The translations under genes were made by a program, and so were the position numbers. From assembly GCF_000725385.1 (NCBI RefSeq), contig NZ_CP008884.1:4526001-4590000 (forward strand): a DNA stretch of 64,000 nt, written 5' to 3'. Under the pieces are notes generated by a model. The model made no database searches, was not told the origin of the DNA, and saw only the letters and a program-made list of their open reading frames with translations. How positions within the stretch are numbered: the first letter of the stretch is position 1; every line of letters begins with the position of its first letter. The DNA comes from Dyella japonica A8. GTDB taxonomy: Bacteria; Pseudomonadota; Gammaproteobacteria; Xanthomonadales; Rhodanobacteraceae. Below are positions 1-8,421 of the stretch, in pieces.

Positions 1-2009
1 GCCACGCGCGGCGGCTCCGCCCGCGCCGAGGCCCGGTTGGGGTTGAAGCCCAGCACGCCGCCCAGGGTCGGCGAATAGATCATGCCGTCCGGCATGCGTG
101 CGAAACCGCGCAGGAACTCGCCGTTGCTCACGCCATCTTGCAGGCCCATTTCGCGAAATTGCCCGGTAGCGGCATCGAAGCGCCACAGGCCATCGCGACC
201 GAAGATCCACACGCGCTGGTGCTGGTCGACGGCAAGATCCACCACGTTGATGGACGGCCAGCCCTGGCCGGCATTGATCTTTCGGTCCAGCGCCAGCCCG
301 GTGTCCGTGTAGCGGTAATGCTCCAGCCCGTCGGGGCGTGCGATCCACATGCCGTCGCCGGTGAAATCAAACGCATCCACGGGCTGGCTATCGTCCACGC
401 CCGGCACGGGTTCGAAGTGGTCGTTGCTGCGATCCAGGCGCAGCAGGCCGCCGTCGCTGGCGTACCAGAACGTGCCGTTCATGAGGGTGAGCTGGCTGCC
501 CCAGCGCGCCCTCTCCTGCGCCGGTTGCACCGACACCGGGGACACCGTGAGCGTGTCCTGGTCCACCCGGTACAGGCCTTCGCCGAAGGTACGCGCGTAG
601 AGCTTGCCGTCCGGCCCCAGCTCCACCTCGAGCGGATGCTTCATGCCGTACTGGGCGCCGTTGACGGCGTCCAGCTTGCCGTTCGCATAGCGGTAGAGTT
701 CGCCGCGCACGGTGATCCACAGGCGTCCGGGCACGTCTTCGGTCAGCGCGAGTACGTCGCCGCGCAGGCCAGAGATCATGTGATCCACCTTGCCGGTGCC
801 TGGCCAGAGCCGGTCGACGCGACCGTCACGCTCGCCCACCCAGATGGCGCCATTGCGGCCGCGCGCCACGGCGTAGGCCACCGAATCGCGCAGGCTGTTG
901 TCATCGTCGGGGATATGCGTGAAGCGGCTGACGCTGTCCCAACCCGGCGCCAGGTAGCCCACGCCGCCGTCGAACAGCGCAATCCACAGGCCGCCTTCGC
1001 TGTCCAGCTGGACCTGCCAGACCCAAGTACCGGGCAGGTTGCCGTTGAGCACGGGCTGGTCGGTAATGGCCTGGATGGCGGCGTCGTGACTGTCCTTCAG
1101 GAACAGGCCGCGCTGCGTGCCGATCCACATGCGGCCCGTCCGGTCGCGCACGCTGCTGAAAATGTTGGTCGTGGGCAGCTCGTCAATACCTACCTGCCGC
1201 GCCCGGTCGTCGCTGCCGACGATGAACAGGCCATGCGGGGACGACACGCGGATTTCGTCGCCGTCGCCCTCGATGCGCCAGGCATCGAACGGCTTGTCCG
1301 TGGACCGGATCAGGATGGGATGAAACGTTCCGTCCGCCGCGCGCCGGAACACGCCGTTGTCGGCGCCGACCCAGAGCTGGCCACGGGCATCCACGAACAG
1401 CGCGCCTACCGGCCCCAGGGCATCGGGCGTGTGGCCGGTCACCAGCACATGGTCGAAACCACGCCCGTCGGGATGCATGCGGTCCAGGCCATCGGCGGTG
1501 CCGACCCAGAGGGTACCGTCGCCGGTCTGGGCGATGGACCAGACCTTGTCGCTGCTCAGGCTCGCCGGGTCGGCCGGGTCGTGGCTCCAGTGGCGGAATG
1601 CGCCCGTGGCCGGGTCGTAGCGGTTGAGGCTCGCCTCCAGCCCCCCGGCCCACAGATGACCATCGTGATCGAACATCAGCACCGAGATGCCGTTGTTGAA
1701 CAGCGAGTTCGGATCGCCCGCCACATGACGGAAGGCATGGAAGCCAACGCCGTCGTACTGCGCGATGCCGCTCTTGGTGCCGAACCACATGGTGCCGTCG
1801 GGCGCCTGGACCACGGTATAGACACTGCTGCTCGGCAGGCCCTCGCCCGTGCCGTAGCGACGGAACTGCGGGGTGGCCAGTGCTTCGTTGTCCGACGCGT
1901 GCTTTGGGGAAGCCACCGGCGCCTGCTGCACGGCCGCCGGTATGGATGCGGCCGCCGACGCGGGCGCACCCAGGGACAGGACAAGGCTGAACAGCAAGGA
2001 CGGCAACAT
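1..2009 (-). CDS. Two-component regulator propeller (sensor) protein, 3' end outside window
   Basis: The reading frame runs from ATG at 2009 off the left edge, so 669 codons are visible and the C terminus is missing. Residues 1-20 form a signal peptide (MLPSLLFSLVLSLGAPASA). The remainder is a series of blades of the two-component regulator propeller type, with repeated cores such as LPSSSVYTVVQAPDGTMWFG, GLEASLNRYDPATG and QRVWIFGRDGLWRFD. The last visible stretch (GEFLRGFARMPDGMIYSP, then GVLGFNP) is the typical final blade before a Y_Y_Y domain. In this family the missing part is usually a membrane segment followed by a GGDEF or histidine kinase output. I infer a periplasmic ligand sensor feeding an inner-membrane signalling domain; the output type cannot be seen. 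A long open frame on the opposite strand across the same DNA is a shadow. Confidence 0.85.
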   Translation of the reverse strand, partial: MLPSLLFSLVLSLGAPASAAASIPAAVQQAPVASPKHASDNEALATPQFRRYGTGEGLPSSSVYTVVQAPDGTMWFGTKSGIAQYDGVGFHAFRHVAGDPNSLFNNGISVLMFDHDGHLWAGGLEASLNRYDPATGAFRHWSHDPADPASLSSDKVWSIAQTGDGTLWVGTADGLDRMHPDGRGFDHVLVTGHTPDALGPVGALFVDARGQLWVGADNGVFRRAADGTFHPILIRSTDKPFDAWRIEGDGDEIRVSSPHGLFIVGSDDRARQVGIDELPTTNIFSSVRDRTGRMWIGTQRGLFLKDSHDAAIQAITDQPVLNGNLPGTWVWQVQLDSEGGLWIALFDGGVGYLAPGWDSVSRFTHIPDDDNSLRDSVAYAVARGRNGAIWVGERDGRVDRLWPGTGKVDHMISGLRGDVLALTEDVPGRLWITVRGELYRYANGKLDAVNGAQYGMKHPLEVELGPDGKLYARTFGEGLYRVDQDTLTVSPVSVQPAQERARWGSQLTLMNGTFWYASDGGLLRLDRSNDHFEPVPGVDDSQPVDAFDFTGDGMWIARPDGLEHYRYTDTGLALDRKINAGQGWPSINVVDLAVDQHQRVWIFGRDGLWRFDAATGQFREMGLQDGVSNGEFLRGFARMPDGMIYSPTLGGVLGFNPNRASARAEPPRV

Positions 2010-2173
2010 GCACTTCCCCCAGAATCGTCCGATGATGCCAGACCCACCGTGCCGGAACGAACATGGCTTTCGGCAGACTTGCCGTGCGCGCCGTCCTGAC
2101 GTTGCCCCTTGGGAAACAATCCGTTCGGGGACAGCGTCTGGCATCACCCGTAGGGATCGTCCAGACTCCCACC

Positions 2174-2794
2174 ATGCCATGGTCACGCCTTCCAAGCCGC
2201 CTGCTGCTCGCCCTCTCGTGCGCCCTGGCGCCACTGGCGGCCGTGTCGGCTGCGCCAGTCGCGTACCGGTACGACACGACGCACAGCCAGATCCTTTTCA
2301 GCATCGACCACAACGGGTTTTCGCGCCCGTTCGGACGGCTGCATATCGCCAAAGGGTGGCTGCGCTTCGATCAGGACGACTGGAGCCAGTCCGCCACCGA
2401 GCTGGATATCGACCTGGCCAGCCTGGACATGGGCGACGCCGCATGGAGCGCGGCCGTGTTGAAGCCGGCCTATCTCGACGTTGAAAAGGCCCGCTATGCG
2501 CACTTCACCAGTACGTCGGTGGAGCGCAAGGACGACACCCACGGCATCGTGCACGGCAACCTCACCCTGCGCGGCGTGACCCGCGCGGTGGACATCCCGT
2601 TCACCTTCAATCGGCTTGGCACGACCATTTACGGCATGCACACCGTCGCCGGTTTCTCCGGCACGCTGATGCTCCAGCGCGACGACTACGGCATCACCGC
2701 CACGCCCAACGCCGTTGGCCACGGCGTGAGTGTGTGGCTGGAGCTGGAAGCCATCCAGGAAGACACCACCCGCAACAACAAGGAATCGCCATGA
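2174..2794 (+). CDS. YceI family periplasmic protein (first copy)
   Basis: A 206-residue protein starting at the ATG in ACCATGCCATGG. An upstream in-frame ATG at 2063 would add 37 residues that spoil the signal peptide, so it was not used. Residues 1-26 (MPWSRLPSRLLLALSCALAPLAAVSA) are a signal peptide. The mature part has the YceI lipocalin-like pattern: YRYDTTHSQILFSIDHNGFS, then a KARYAHFTSTSV region and the family hallmark GNLTLRGVTRAVDIPFTF. YceI proteins bind polyisoprenoids or quinone-like lipids in the periplasm. Its stop overlaps the start of the cytochrome b gene (ATGA), so the two are translationally coupled. Confidence 0.92.
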   Translation: MPWSRLPSRLLLALSCALAPLAAVSAAPVAYRYDTTHSQILFSIDHNGFSRPFGRLHIAKGWLRFDQDDWSQSATELDIDLASLDMGDAAWSAAVLKPAYLDVEKARYAHFTSTSVERKDDTHGIVHGNLTLRGVTRAVDIPFTFNRLGTTIYGMHTVAGFSGTLMLQRDDYGITATPNAVGHGVSVWLELEAIQEDTTRNNKESP

Positions 2795-3366
2795 GTTTTC
2801 GCAACACCGACCGTCAATGGGGATCGGTCGCCAAGTTCTTCCACTGGACCATTGCCCTGCTGATCATCGGCAACGGCATCTTCGGGCTGTGCATGGATCT
2901 GGCCGGCAACCCGATGCAGAAGATCAACTGGCTGGCGCTGCACAAGTCGATCGGCCTGACCGTGCTGGCACTGTTCCTGCTGCGCGTGCTGTGGCGTTTC
3001 TTCAACCGCCAGCCCAAGGACGAGCCCGCGCCGCGCTGGCAGCACCTTGCCGCGCACGCCGTGCACATCACGCTTTACGCCTTGGTGGCGCTGCTGCCGC
3101 TGAGCGGCTGGTGGTTCAACTCCATCGTCGGCAAGCCGCTGCAGTTCTTCAAGATGTTCAACCTGCCCGCGCTCACCGCCGCCAATCCCGATGCGCGCCA
3201 CCTCTGGCACGAAGTGCACGAATACCTGTTCTGGTTCCTGGTGCTGCTGCTGGTGCTGCATATCGGCGGCGCGCTCAAGCATCACCTGATCGATCGCGAC
3301 AACACCCTGCGGCGCATGCTCCCCTTCGCACGCCTGCGCCAGAATCCTCAAGGAGAACGCCCATGA
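2791..3366 (+). CDS. Cytochrome b561 family membrane protein
   Basis: A 191-residue integral membrane protein with four predicted helices (about 15-40, 48-70, 85-110 and 143-165). Likely haem-ligand histidines are seen in FHWTIALLIIGNG, ALHKSIGLTVLALFLLRVLW, HAVHITLYALVALLPLSGWW and LVLLLVLHIGGALKHH. This matches the bacterial cytochrome b561 (YodB/CybB-like) fold, which transfers electrons across the inner membrane between a quinol and a periplasmic partner. The start was chosen at 2791 because it overlaps the upstream yceI stop as ATGA; its own stop overlaps the next yceI start in the same way. The tight coupling suggests that the two YceI proteins and the cytochrome act together, perhaps in quinone handling or superoxide removal (inference). 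Confidence 0.93.
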   Translation: MSFRNTDRQWGSVAKFFHWTIALLIIGNGIFGLCMDLAGNPMQKINWLALHKSIGLTVLALFLLRVLWRFFNRQPKDEPAPRWQHLAAHAVHITLYALVALLPLSGWWFNSIVGKPLQFFKMFNLPALTAANPDARHLWHEVHEYLFWFLVLLLVLHIGGALKHHLIDRDNTLRRMLPFARLRQNPQGERP

Positions 3367-3923
3367 TCCGTTCCGCACTTCGCTTCGCACCCCTGCTGCT
3401 CGCGCTGGCCCTGCCGGGCCTGGCCAGCGCCGCCGACTACACCGTGCAGCCTGCCGGCAGCAAGCTCGGTTTCAGCAGCAGCTTCCAGGGCCAGTCGTTC
3501 GACGGCAGCTTTGGCCAGTGGACCGCCGCCATCAGCTACGACCCGGCCAAGGTCGCCGGCTCGAAGTTCGACGTGGAGGTGGACCTGGGCAGCGTGAAGA
3601 CCGGCGACAAGGACCGTGACGGCGCCCTGCCCGGCTCGGATTTCTTCAACGTTGCCAAGTTTCCCAAGGCGCACTTCGTGACCACCGGCTTCCGCCAGAA
3701 CGGCGCGCAGGTGATCGCCGACGGCAACCTCACGCTGCGCGGCGTGACCAAGCCGGTCAGCCTCAACGTGGTGTTCAAGCCGGCCGGTACGGGCGCGACC
3801 ATGGACATCACCGGCGCGGTGAAGCGCCTGGATTTCGGCGTAGGCGGCGGCGATTACGCCGACACCTCGGTGATCGCCAACGAGGTGAAGATCAACGCGC
3901 ACCTGGTGCTTGGCGCCAAGTAA
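3363..3923 (+). CDS. YceI family periplasmic protein (second copy)
   Basis: A 186-residue protein with a signal peptide at residues 1-23 (MIRSALRFAPLLLALALPGLASA) and a complete YceI domain: DYTVQPAGSKLGFSSSFQGQ, DFFNVAKFPKAHFVTTGF, GNLTLRGVTKPVSLNVVF, and a C-terminal RLDFGVGGGDYADTSVIANE. It is more canonical than the copy at 2174. It overlaps the cytochrome b561 stop by four bases (ATGA), completing a three-gene operon. It is followed after 18 bases by a strong inverted repeat (3942-4000) that separates it from the convergent glutaredoxin-like gene. Confidence 0.94.
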   Translation: MIRSALRFAPLLLALALPGLASAADYTVQPAGSKLGFSSSFQGQSFDGSFGQWTAAISYDPAKVAGSKFDVEVDLGSVKTGDKDRDGALPGSDFFNVAKFPKAHFVTTGFRQNGAQVIADGNLTLRGVTKPVSLNVVFKPAGTGATMDITGAVKRLDFGVGGGDYADTSVIANEVKINAHLVLGAK

Positions 3924-3941
3924 GCCCGGTTCGAAAAACCT

Positions 3942-4000
3942 TGTGGGAGCGCACCCTGTGCGCGACCTCCATGTCATCGCGCACAGGGTGCGCTCCCACA
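3942..4000. repeat. 24-bp-arm palindromic repeat between convergent genes (copy A)
   Basis: Two perfect 24-base inverted arms (3942-3965, beginning TGTGGGAGCGCAC, and 3977-4000) are separated by an 11-base loop. The same arm sequence recurs at 8283-8402 and 17989-18065. Here it sits between the 3' ends of a plus-strand yceI and a minus-strand glutaredoxin gene, so a bidirectional transcript end is plausible. Confidence 0.9.
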
Positions 4001-4003
4001 GCT

Positions 4004-4237
4004 TTACAAGTTCACGAACACCCGCACATCGTTCGCACTGAACGGCCAGTCCATCTCCCGACCGTCCTCGCTGTCACGCAGCACCGGCACCCGCGCGCCA
4101 TAGCGCGCTTCCAGCGCCTCGTCGTCGTCCACCCACTGGCTGTCGAAATCCGGCGCGCGCGCCTCGGCCATCACGGCCAGCGCCTGGTCGCACAGGTGGC
4201 AGTAGTCCCGCTGATAGAGCACGTATCGCATCGGCAT
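4004..4237 (-). CDS. Glutaredoxin-like (DUF836 type) thiol protein
   Basis: A small 77-residue protein, MPMRYVLYQRDYCHLCDQAL onward, with a CxxC redox motif (CHLC) right after the first beta strand and a PVLRDSEDGREMDWPF segment carrying the cis-Pro typical of thioredoxin folds (RVPVLRD). These features fit the short glutaredoxin/DUF836 family. I prefer the ATG at 4237 (or 4231, two codons later). A longer frame to 4300 adds an unrelated basic stretch. It is convergent with the upstream yceI operon and divergent from the siderophore receptor. Substrate unknown. Confidence 0.8.
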   Translation of the reverse strand: MPMRYVLYQRDYCHLCDQALAVMAEARAPDFDSQWVDDDEALEARYGARVPVLRDSEDGREMDWPFSANDVRVFVNL

Positions 4238-4348
4238 AGGGGCCGGAAGATACCGTGCAGCCACATCGAGCGACACCCGCCCCGGCCTTCGAAACACCAT
4301 GCATCGGCCCGTTGCGGCATCTCGTCCCGGGTGGAGACTGGTAAATTC

Positions 4349-4369
4349 AAATGATAATAACTATCATTT
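4349..4369. promoter_or_regulatory. Fur box in front of the siderophore receptor
   Basis: An AT-rich palindrome in otherwise GC-rich DNA: AAATGATA (4349-4356) and TATCATTT (4362-4369) around a five-base spacer. This closely matches the Fur consensus (GATAATGATAATCATTATC). It lies 88 bases upstream of the receptor start at 4457, as expected for iron-repressed transcription by Fe-Fur. Confidence 0.85.
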
Positions 4370-4456
4370 ACAAACCTGAGGCCCAGCGGGCCCGCCGGAC
4401 GCCATACCGCCCCGGCCTTCTCCCCCCGATACCGACAAGACATCCAAGGCTATCCG

Positions 4457-6616
4457 ATGCCCTCGCTTGCGCGACGCCCGTTTTCGTACCGCACCCTCGC
4501 TTTGGCGCTGTCACTGACACTGACCGCGCCCCTGCTGCATGCCGAGGATGTCCCGGATGCGCCTGACGCCACCAAGGTGAAAAACCTGGAAGGCGTGCAA
4601 AGCACCGCCACCGTGACGGGCGACGGCGATTCGTACACCACCCGCACGCCGGCCGGCGCCACCCGCCTGCCGCTGACCCTGCGCCAGACGCCGCAGTCGG
4701 TGAGCGTGGTCACCGACCAGCAGATGAAGGACTTCAACCTCACCAACATCAACGCGGTGCTGGACACCACCACCGGCGTGAACGTGGAGCGCGTGGAAAC
4801 CGACCGCACCTACTACAGCGCGCGCGGCTTCGACGTCACCAACTTCCTCGTCGACGGCGTGGGCCTGCCGTTCGCCAACGGCCAGCAGGAAGGCGACCTC
4901 GACACGGCCGTGTACCAGCGCATCGAAGTGTTGCGCGGCGCCAATGGCCTGCTCTCGTTCACCGGCAATCCGTCCGCCACCATCAACTTCGTGCGCAAGC
5001 GCCCGACGGCGGATTTCCAGGGCGATATCGGCCTCACCGTGGGAAGCTGGGACAACCGTCGGCTGGATGTGGACCTGTCCGGCCCGCTCAACGCGTCGCG
5101 CAGCGTGCGTGGCCGCTTCATCGCCGCCGACCAGGACACCGACAGTTATCTGGACCGCTACAACCTGCGCAAGCAGGTGCTCTCCGGCATCGTGGACGCG
5201 GATCTGGGCAGCAGCACCCTGCTCACCGCCGGCGTCACCTATCAGAAGAACAAGACCCACGGCGGCATGTGGGGCGCGCTGCCGCTCTACAACACCGACG
5301 GCACGCCCACCGACTACGGCCGCGACACCAGCACGTCCGCCGACTGGTCGCGCTGGAACATCGCCGATACGCGCACGTTCGTCGAACTCACCCGGCAACT
5401 GGGCAACGACTGGAGCCTCAAGGCCTCGCTGAACTATCGCCGCATCGCCGAGGACAGCAACCTGTTCTACGTGTACGGCACGCCGGATGCGCAAACGGGC
5501 CTGGGCCTGTACGCCTACCCGTCGGCGTATACCAGCAACGAAAAACAGTACGTCGCCGACCTTTACGCCACCGGCCCGTTCGAACTTGCCGGCCGCAGGC
5601 ATGAGCTGGTGCTGGGCGCGAATTGGGCGAAGGACGATGTGCGCCAGCTGTCCAGCTACGGCGAAGGCATCGGCACACCGCTGCCGCCGCTGACCGAATG
5701 GACGGGCAACTATCCGGAACCGCCGTTCGATGCCTCGTATGGCCATGGCGATTTCCACATCAAGCGCAAGACGCTCTATGGCACCGCGCGCTGGAGCCTG
5801 GCCGATCCAGTCACCTTGATCACCGGCGCCAGCCTGGTGCACATCGAGCAGTACGGCGAAAACTACGGCGTGCCCAGCAACTATGGGAAAACCGAGACCA
5901 CGCCGTTCGTCGGCCTGGTGTATGACTTCGCCAAGAACTACTCGGCCTACGTGAGCTACGCCAGGCTGTTCAACCCGCAGACGCAGACCGACGACAACCA
6001 TAAGGTGCTCGACCCGGTCACCGGCGCCAATCTGGAAGCCGGCGTGAAGGGCGAATGGTACGACGGCCGCCTCAATGCCTCGTTCGCCTTGTTCCGCTCG
6101 CGCCAGGATGGCCTCGCCGAATACGCCGGCCACAACATGGCGACCAACCAGGACTACTACACGGGCATCAACGCCGTCTCCAAGGGTTACGAGTTCGACG
6201 TAAGCGGCCAGCTCACCGACCAGTGGCAGATCAGCGGTGGTTACACGCAGCTGGGCATTACCGATCCAGACGGCCACAACGTGCGCACCTACGTGCCGCG
6301 CCGCATGTTCCGCCTCACCACCAGCTACCGCTTCGACGCCCTGCCCGGCTTCAAGGTCGGCGGCACGCTGCGCTGGCAGGACCGCATCTACCGCGACCAG
6401 CAGGCCGTGGCGCTGGACGGCAGCGAGATCTTCACCAGGCAGGGTTCGTACGCCGTGCTCGGGCTGATGGCCGGCTACGACTTTGGCCAGCACTGGGGCA
6501 CCACCGTCAACATCGACAACGTGACCGACCGCAAGTACATCACCAGCCTGTACTGGGCGCAGGGGTTCTACTCGGCGCCACGCAGTGTCATGTTGAACGT
6601 GCGGTACGCATTTTGA
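4457..6616 (+). CDS. TonB-dependent siderophore receptor
   Basis: A 719-residue outer-membrane receptor with a signal peptide (residues 1-30, ending LLHA). A plug domain follows at about 45-190, with LRQTPQSVSVVTDQQMKDFN, YSARGFDVTNFLVDGVGLP and VLRGANGLLSFTGNPSATIN. The rest is a 22-strand-type barrel ending in the canonical C-terminal aromatic signature (SVMLNVRYAF). The plug sequence is typical of ferric hydroxamate and pyoverdine-type receptors (FhuE/FpvA/FoxA group); the exact siderophore cannot be told. Iron control is supported by the Fur box at 4349-4369. Energy would come from a TonB-ExbBD complex elsewhere. A long frame on the opposite strand is a shadow. Confidence 0.96.
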   Translation: MPSLARRPFSYRTLALALSLTLTAPLLHAEDVPDAPDATKVKNLEGVQSTATVTGDGDSYTTRTPAGATRLPLTLRQTPQSVSVVTDQQMKDFNLTNINAVLDTTTGVNVERVETDRTYYSARGFDVTNFLVDGVGLPFANGQQEGDLDTAVYQRIEVLRGANGLLSFTGNPSATINFVRKRPTADFQGDIGLTVGSWDNRRLDVDLSGPLNASRSVRGRFIAADQDTDSYLDRYNLRKQVLSGIVDADLGSSTLLTAGVTYQKNKTHGGMWGALPLYNTDGTPTDYGRDTSTSADWSRWNIADTRTFVELTRQLGNDWSLKASLNYRRIAEDSNLFYVYGTPDAQTGLGLYAYPSAYTSNEKQYVADLYATGPFELAGRRHELVLGANWAKDDVRQLSSYGEGIGTPLPPLTEWTGNYPEPPFDASYGHGDFHIKRKTLYGTARWSLADPVTLITGASLVHIEQYGENYGVPSNYGKTETTPFVGLVYDFAKNYSAYVSYARLFNPQTQTDDNHKVLDPVTGANLEAGVKGEWYDGRLNASFALFRSRQDGLAEYAGHNMATNQDYYTGINAVSKGYEFDVSGQLTDQWQISGGYTQLGITDPDGHNVRTYVPRRMFRLTTSYRFDALPGFKVGGTLRWQDRIYRDQQAVALDGSEIFTRQGSYAVLGLMAGYDFGQHWGTTVNIDNVTDRKYITSLYWAQGFYSAPRSVMLNVRYAF

Positions 6617-6632
6617 GGCACCCTACCTAACT

Positions 6633-6715
6633 CGTCATCCCCGCGCAGGCGGGGATCCAGTGACTTTAGCCACGTCGCAAAAAGGCCCTGGATTCCCGCC
6701 TGCGCGGGAATGACG
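6633..6715. repeat. dRS3-like inverted repeat element (copy 1)
   Basis: Arms CGTCATCCCCGCGCAGGCGG (6633 on) and its near-complement ending GCGCGGGAATGACG (to 6715) flank a 27-base centre. Each arm itself contains a short hairpin (CCCCGC-GCGGGG type). The ATTCC...GGAAT core resembles the dRS3 repeats known from Neisseria and the similar dispersed elements of many proteobacteria. It lies between the receptor stop and sdaA. Confidence 0.8.
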
Positions 6716-6840
6716 GGCAAAAGCTGCAAGATGTCGCGCTCCATACGCCCGCGCACCGAACCCGTCGCTGCGCCGCGTCAACGAAGACCCGGCAGCGCGC
6801 GTAGAATAGGCGGTTCTCCCCGCCCACTCCGCGTGCTTCC

Positions 6841-8223
6841 ATGGCTGTCAGCGTTTTCGACCTGTTCAAGATCGGCATTGGTCCGTCCTCCTCGCACACC
6901 GTTGGCCCGATGCGTGCCGCCGCCCGCTTCGCCGAGCGCTGGCTGGAAGAGAAAGGCGTGCTCGACCGCGTGGTACGCGTGCGTGCCGAGCTGTATGGCT
7001 CGCTGGCCATGACCGGCCGCGGCCACGGCACCGACAAGGCGGTGCTGCTGGGCTTTGAAGGCGCACACCCCGATACGGTCGATCCGGATCACATCCCCGA
7101 CGCGCTGCATCGCATCCGCACCACGCATCGCCTGCGCGTGCTGGGCAAGCACGAGATCGAGTTCGACGAAAAGCGCGACCTGGTGTTCAACAAGCGCCAG
7201 AAGCTGCCGTTCCACACCAACGGCATGCGCTTCTCCGCCTATGACGCGGAAGGCCACGAGCTGGCCACGCGCGACTACTACTCAGTAGGCGGCGGCTTCG
7301 TGGTGAACCACGACGAGGCGGCGGAAGACCGCATCGTCGCCGACACCACCGAACAGCCCTACCCGTTCTCCACCGGCGACCAGATGCTGGAGCTGTGCGA
7401 GAAGAACAAGCTCACCATCGCCCAGCTGATGATGGAGAACGAGAAGGTATGGCGCCCCGAGGCGGAAACGCGCGCCGGCCTGCTCACCATCTGGAAGGCC
7501 ATGCAGGACTGCGTGAACCGCGGCCTGCGTTCGCCGGGCGTGCTGCCGGGCGGCCTGAAGGTCGCGCGCCGCGCACCGCAGATGGCCGAGGATCTGCGCT
7601 CGCAGCCGGAAGCATCGTTGAAGGATCCGCTGACCATCCTTGACTGGGTGAACCTCTACGCCCTCGCGGTGAACGAAGAGAACGCCGCAGGCGGCCGCGT
7701 GGTCACCGCACCGACCAACGGCGCGGCCGGCATCGTGCCCGCGGTGCTGCACTACTACCACCGCTTCATCCCGAAGGCCGACGAGAACGGCATCGTCGAC
7801 TTCCTGCTCACCGCGGGCGCCATCGGCATCCTCTACAAGGAAAACGCCTCGATCTCCGGCGCCGAAGTCGGCTGCCAGGGCGAGGTCGGCGTGGCCTGCT
7901 CCATGGCGGCCGGCGGCCTTGCTGCCGCGCTGGGCGGCAACGTGCTGCAGGTGGAGAACGCCGCCGAGATCGGCATGGAGCACAACCTGGGCCTGACCTG
8001 CGACCCCATCGGCGGCCTCGTGCAGATTCCCTGCATCGAACGCAACGCCATGGCCTCGGTGAAGGCGATCAACGCCAGCCGCATGGCGCTCAAGAGCGAC
8101 GGCAAGCACCGCGTGTCGCTGGACAAGGTGATCGCCACCATGCGCGACACCGGCCGCGACATGAAGGACAAGTACAAGGAAACCTCGCGCGGTGGTTTGG
8201 CGGTGAACGTTATCGAGTGCTGA
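6841..8223 (+). CDS. sdaA: L-serine ammonia-lyase (single-chain, iron-sulfur type)
   Basis: A 460-residue enzyme deaminating L-serine to pyruvate and ammonia. The N-terminal domain starts [20 protein letters not shown], the universal signature of iron-sulfur L-serine dehydratases. The C-terminal catalytic domain has [15 protein letters not shown], the cysteine-bearing [19 protein letters not shown], and [19 protein letters not shown]. These hold the [4Fe-4S]-ligating cysteines, so beta and alpha domains are fused as in E. coli SdaA. The length matches the family. It stands alone and is followed by a convergent gene across repeat copy B. Confidence 0.97.
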   Translation: MAVSVFDLFKIGIGPSSSHTVGPMRAAARFAERWLEEKGVLDRVVRVRAELYGSLAMTGRGHGTDKAVLLGFEGAHPDTVDPDHIPDALHRIRTTHRLRVLGKHEIEFDEKRDLVFNKRQKLPFHTNGMRFSAYDAEGHELATRDYYSVGGGFVVNHDEAAEDRIVADTTEQPYPFSTGDQMLELCEKNKLTIAQLMMENEKVWRPEAETRAGLLTIWKAMQDCVNRGLRSPGVLPGGLKVARRAPQMAEDLRSQPEASLKDPLTILDWVNLYALAVNEENAAGGRVVTAPTNGAAGIVPAVLHYYHRFIPKADENGIVDFLLTAGAIGILYKENASISGAEVGCQGEVGVACSMAAGGLAAALGGNVLQVENAAEIGMEHNLGLTCDPIGGLVQIPCIERNAMASVKAINASRMALKSDGKHRVSLDKVIATMRDTGRDMKDKYKETSRGGLAVNVIEC

Positions 8224-8282
8224 GGCAAATCCGGGCGCCGTAGCCTGGGCACGACATCGATGAAGTGGCCCTGCCGCCGCGC

Positions 8283-8402
8283 TGTGGGAGCGCACCTTGT
8301 GCGCGACCGCGGACTCGCAAGGTCACTCAGTGAGCGGCCTTTGCGAACCACTTCATCGCTTCGCCGCTCCGTTGGCTGTCGCGCACAGGGTGCGCTCCCA
8401 CA
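8283..8402. repeat. Palindromic repeat pair between convergent genes (copy B)
   Basis: Inverted arms at 8283-8306 and 8379-8402 match those of copy A; the left arm has one base change (CTT instead of CCT). The spacer is 72 bases, so this looks like two inverted copies of one unit rather than a tight hairpin. It sits between the ends of sdaA (plus) and the Sel1-repeat gene (minus). Confidence 0.88.
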
Positions 8403-8421
8403 AGAGCGCGGCGGCCGTCGC

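Noticed and set aside
138..2099. Long plus-strand open frame over the propeller gene
   Set aside because: Its translation is low-complexity A/V/H/R-rich text with no domain, while the minus strand encodes a clear signal peptide and propeller blades. High GC content produces such antisense frames.
4511..6493. 660-residue minus-strand frame opposite the siderophore receptor
   Set aside because: No motif is seen in it, and the plus strand gives a complete TonB-dependent receptor.
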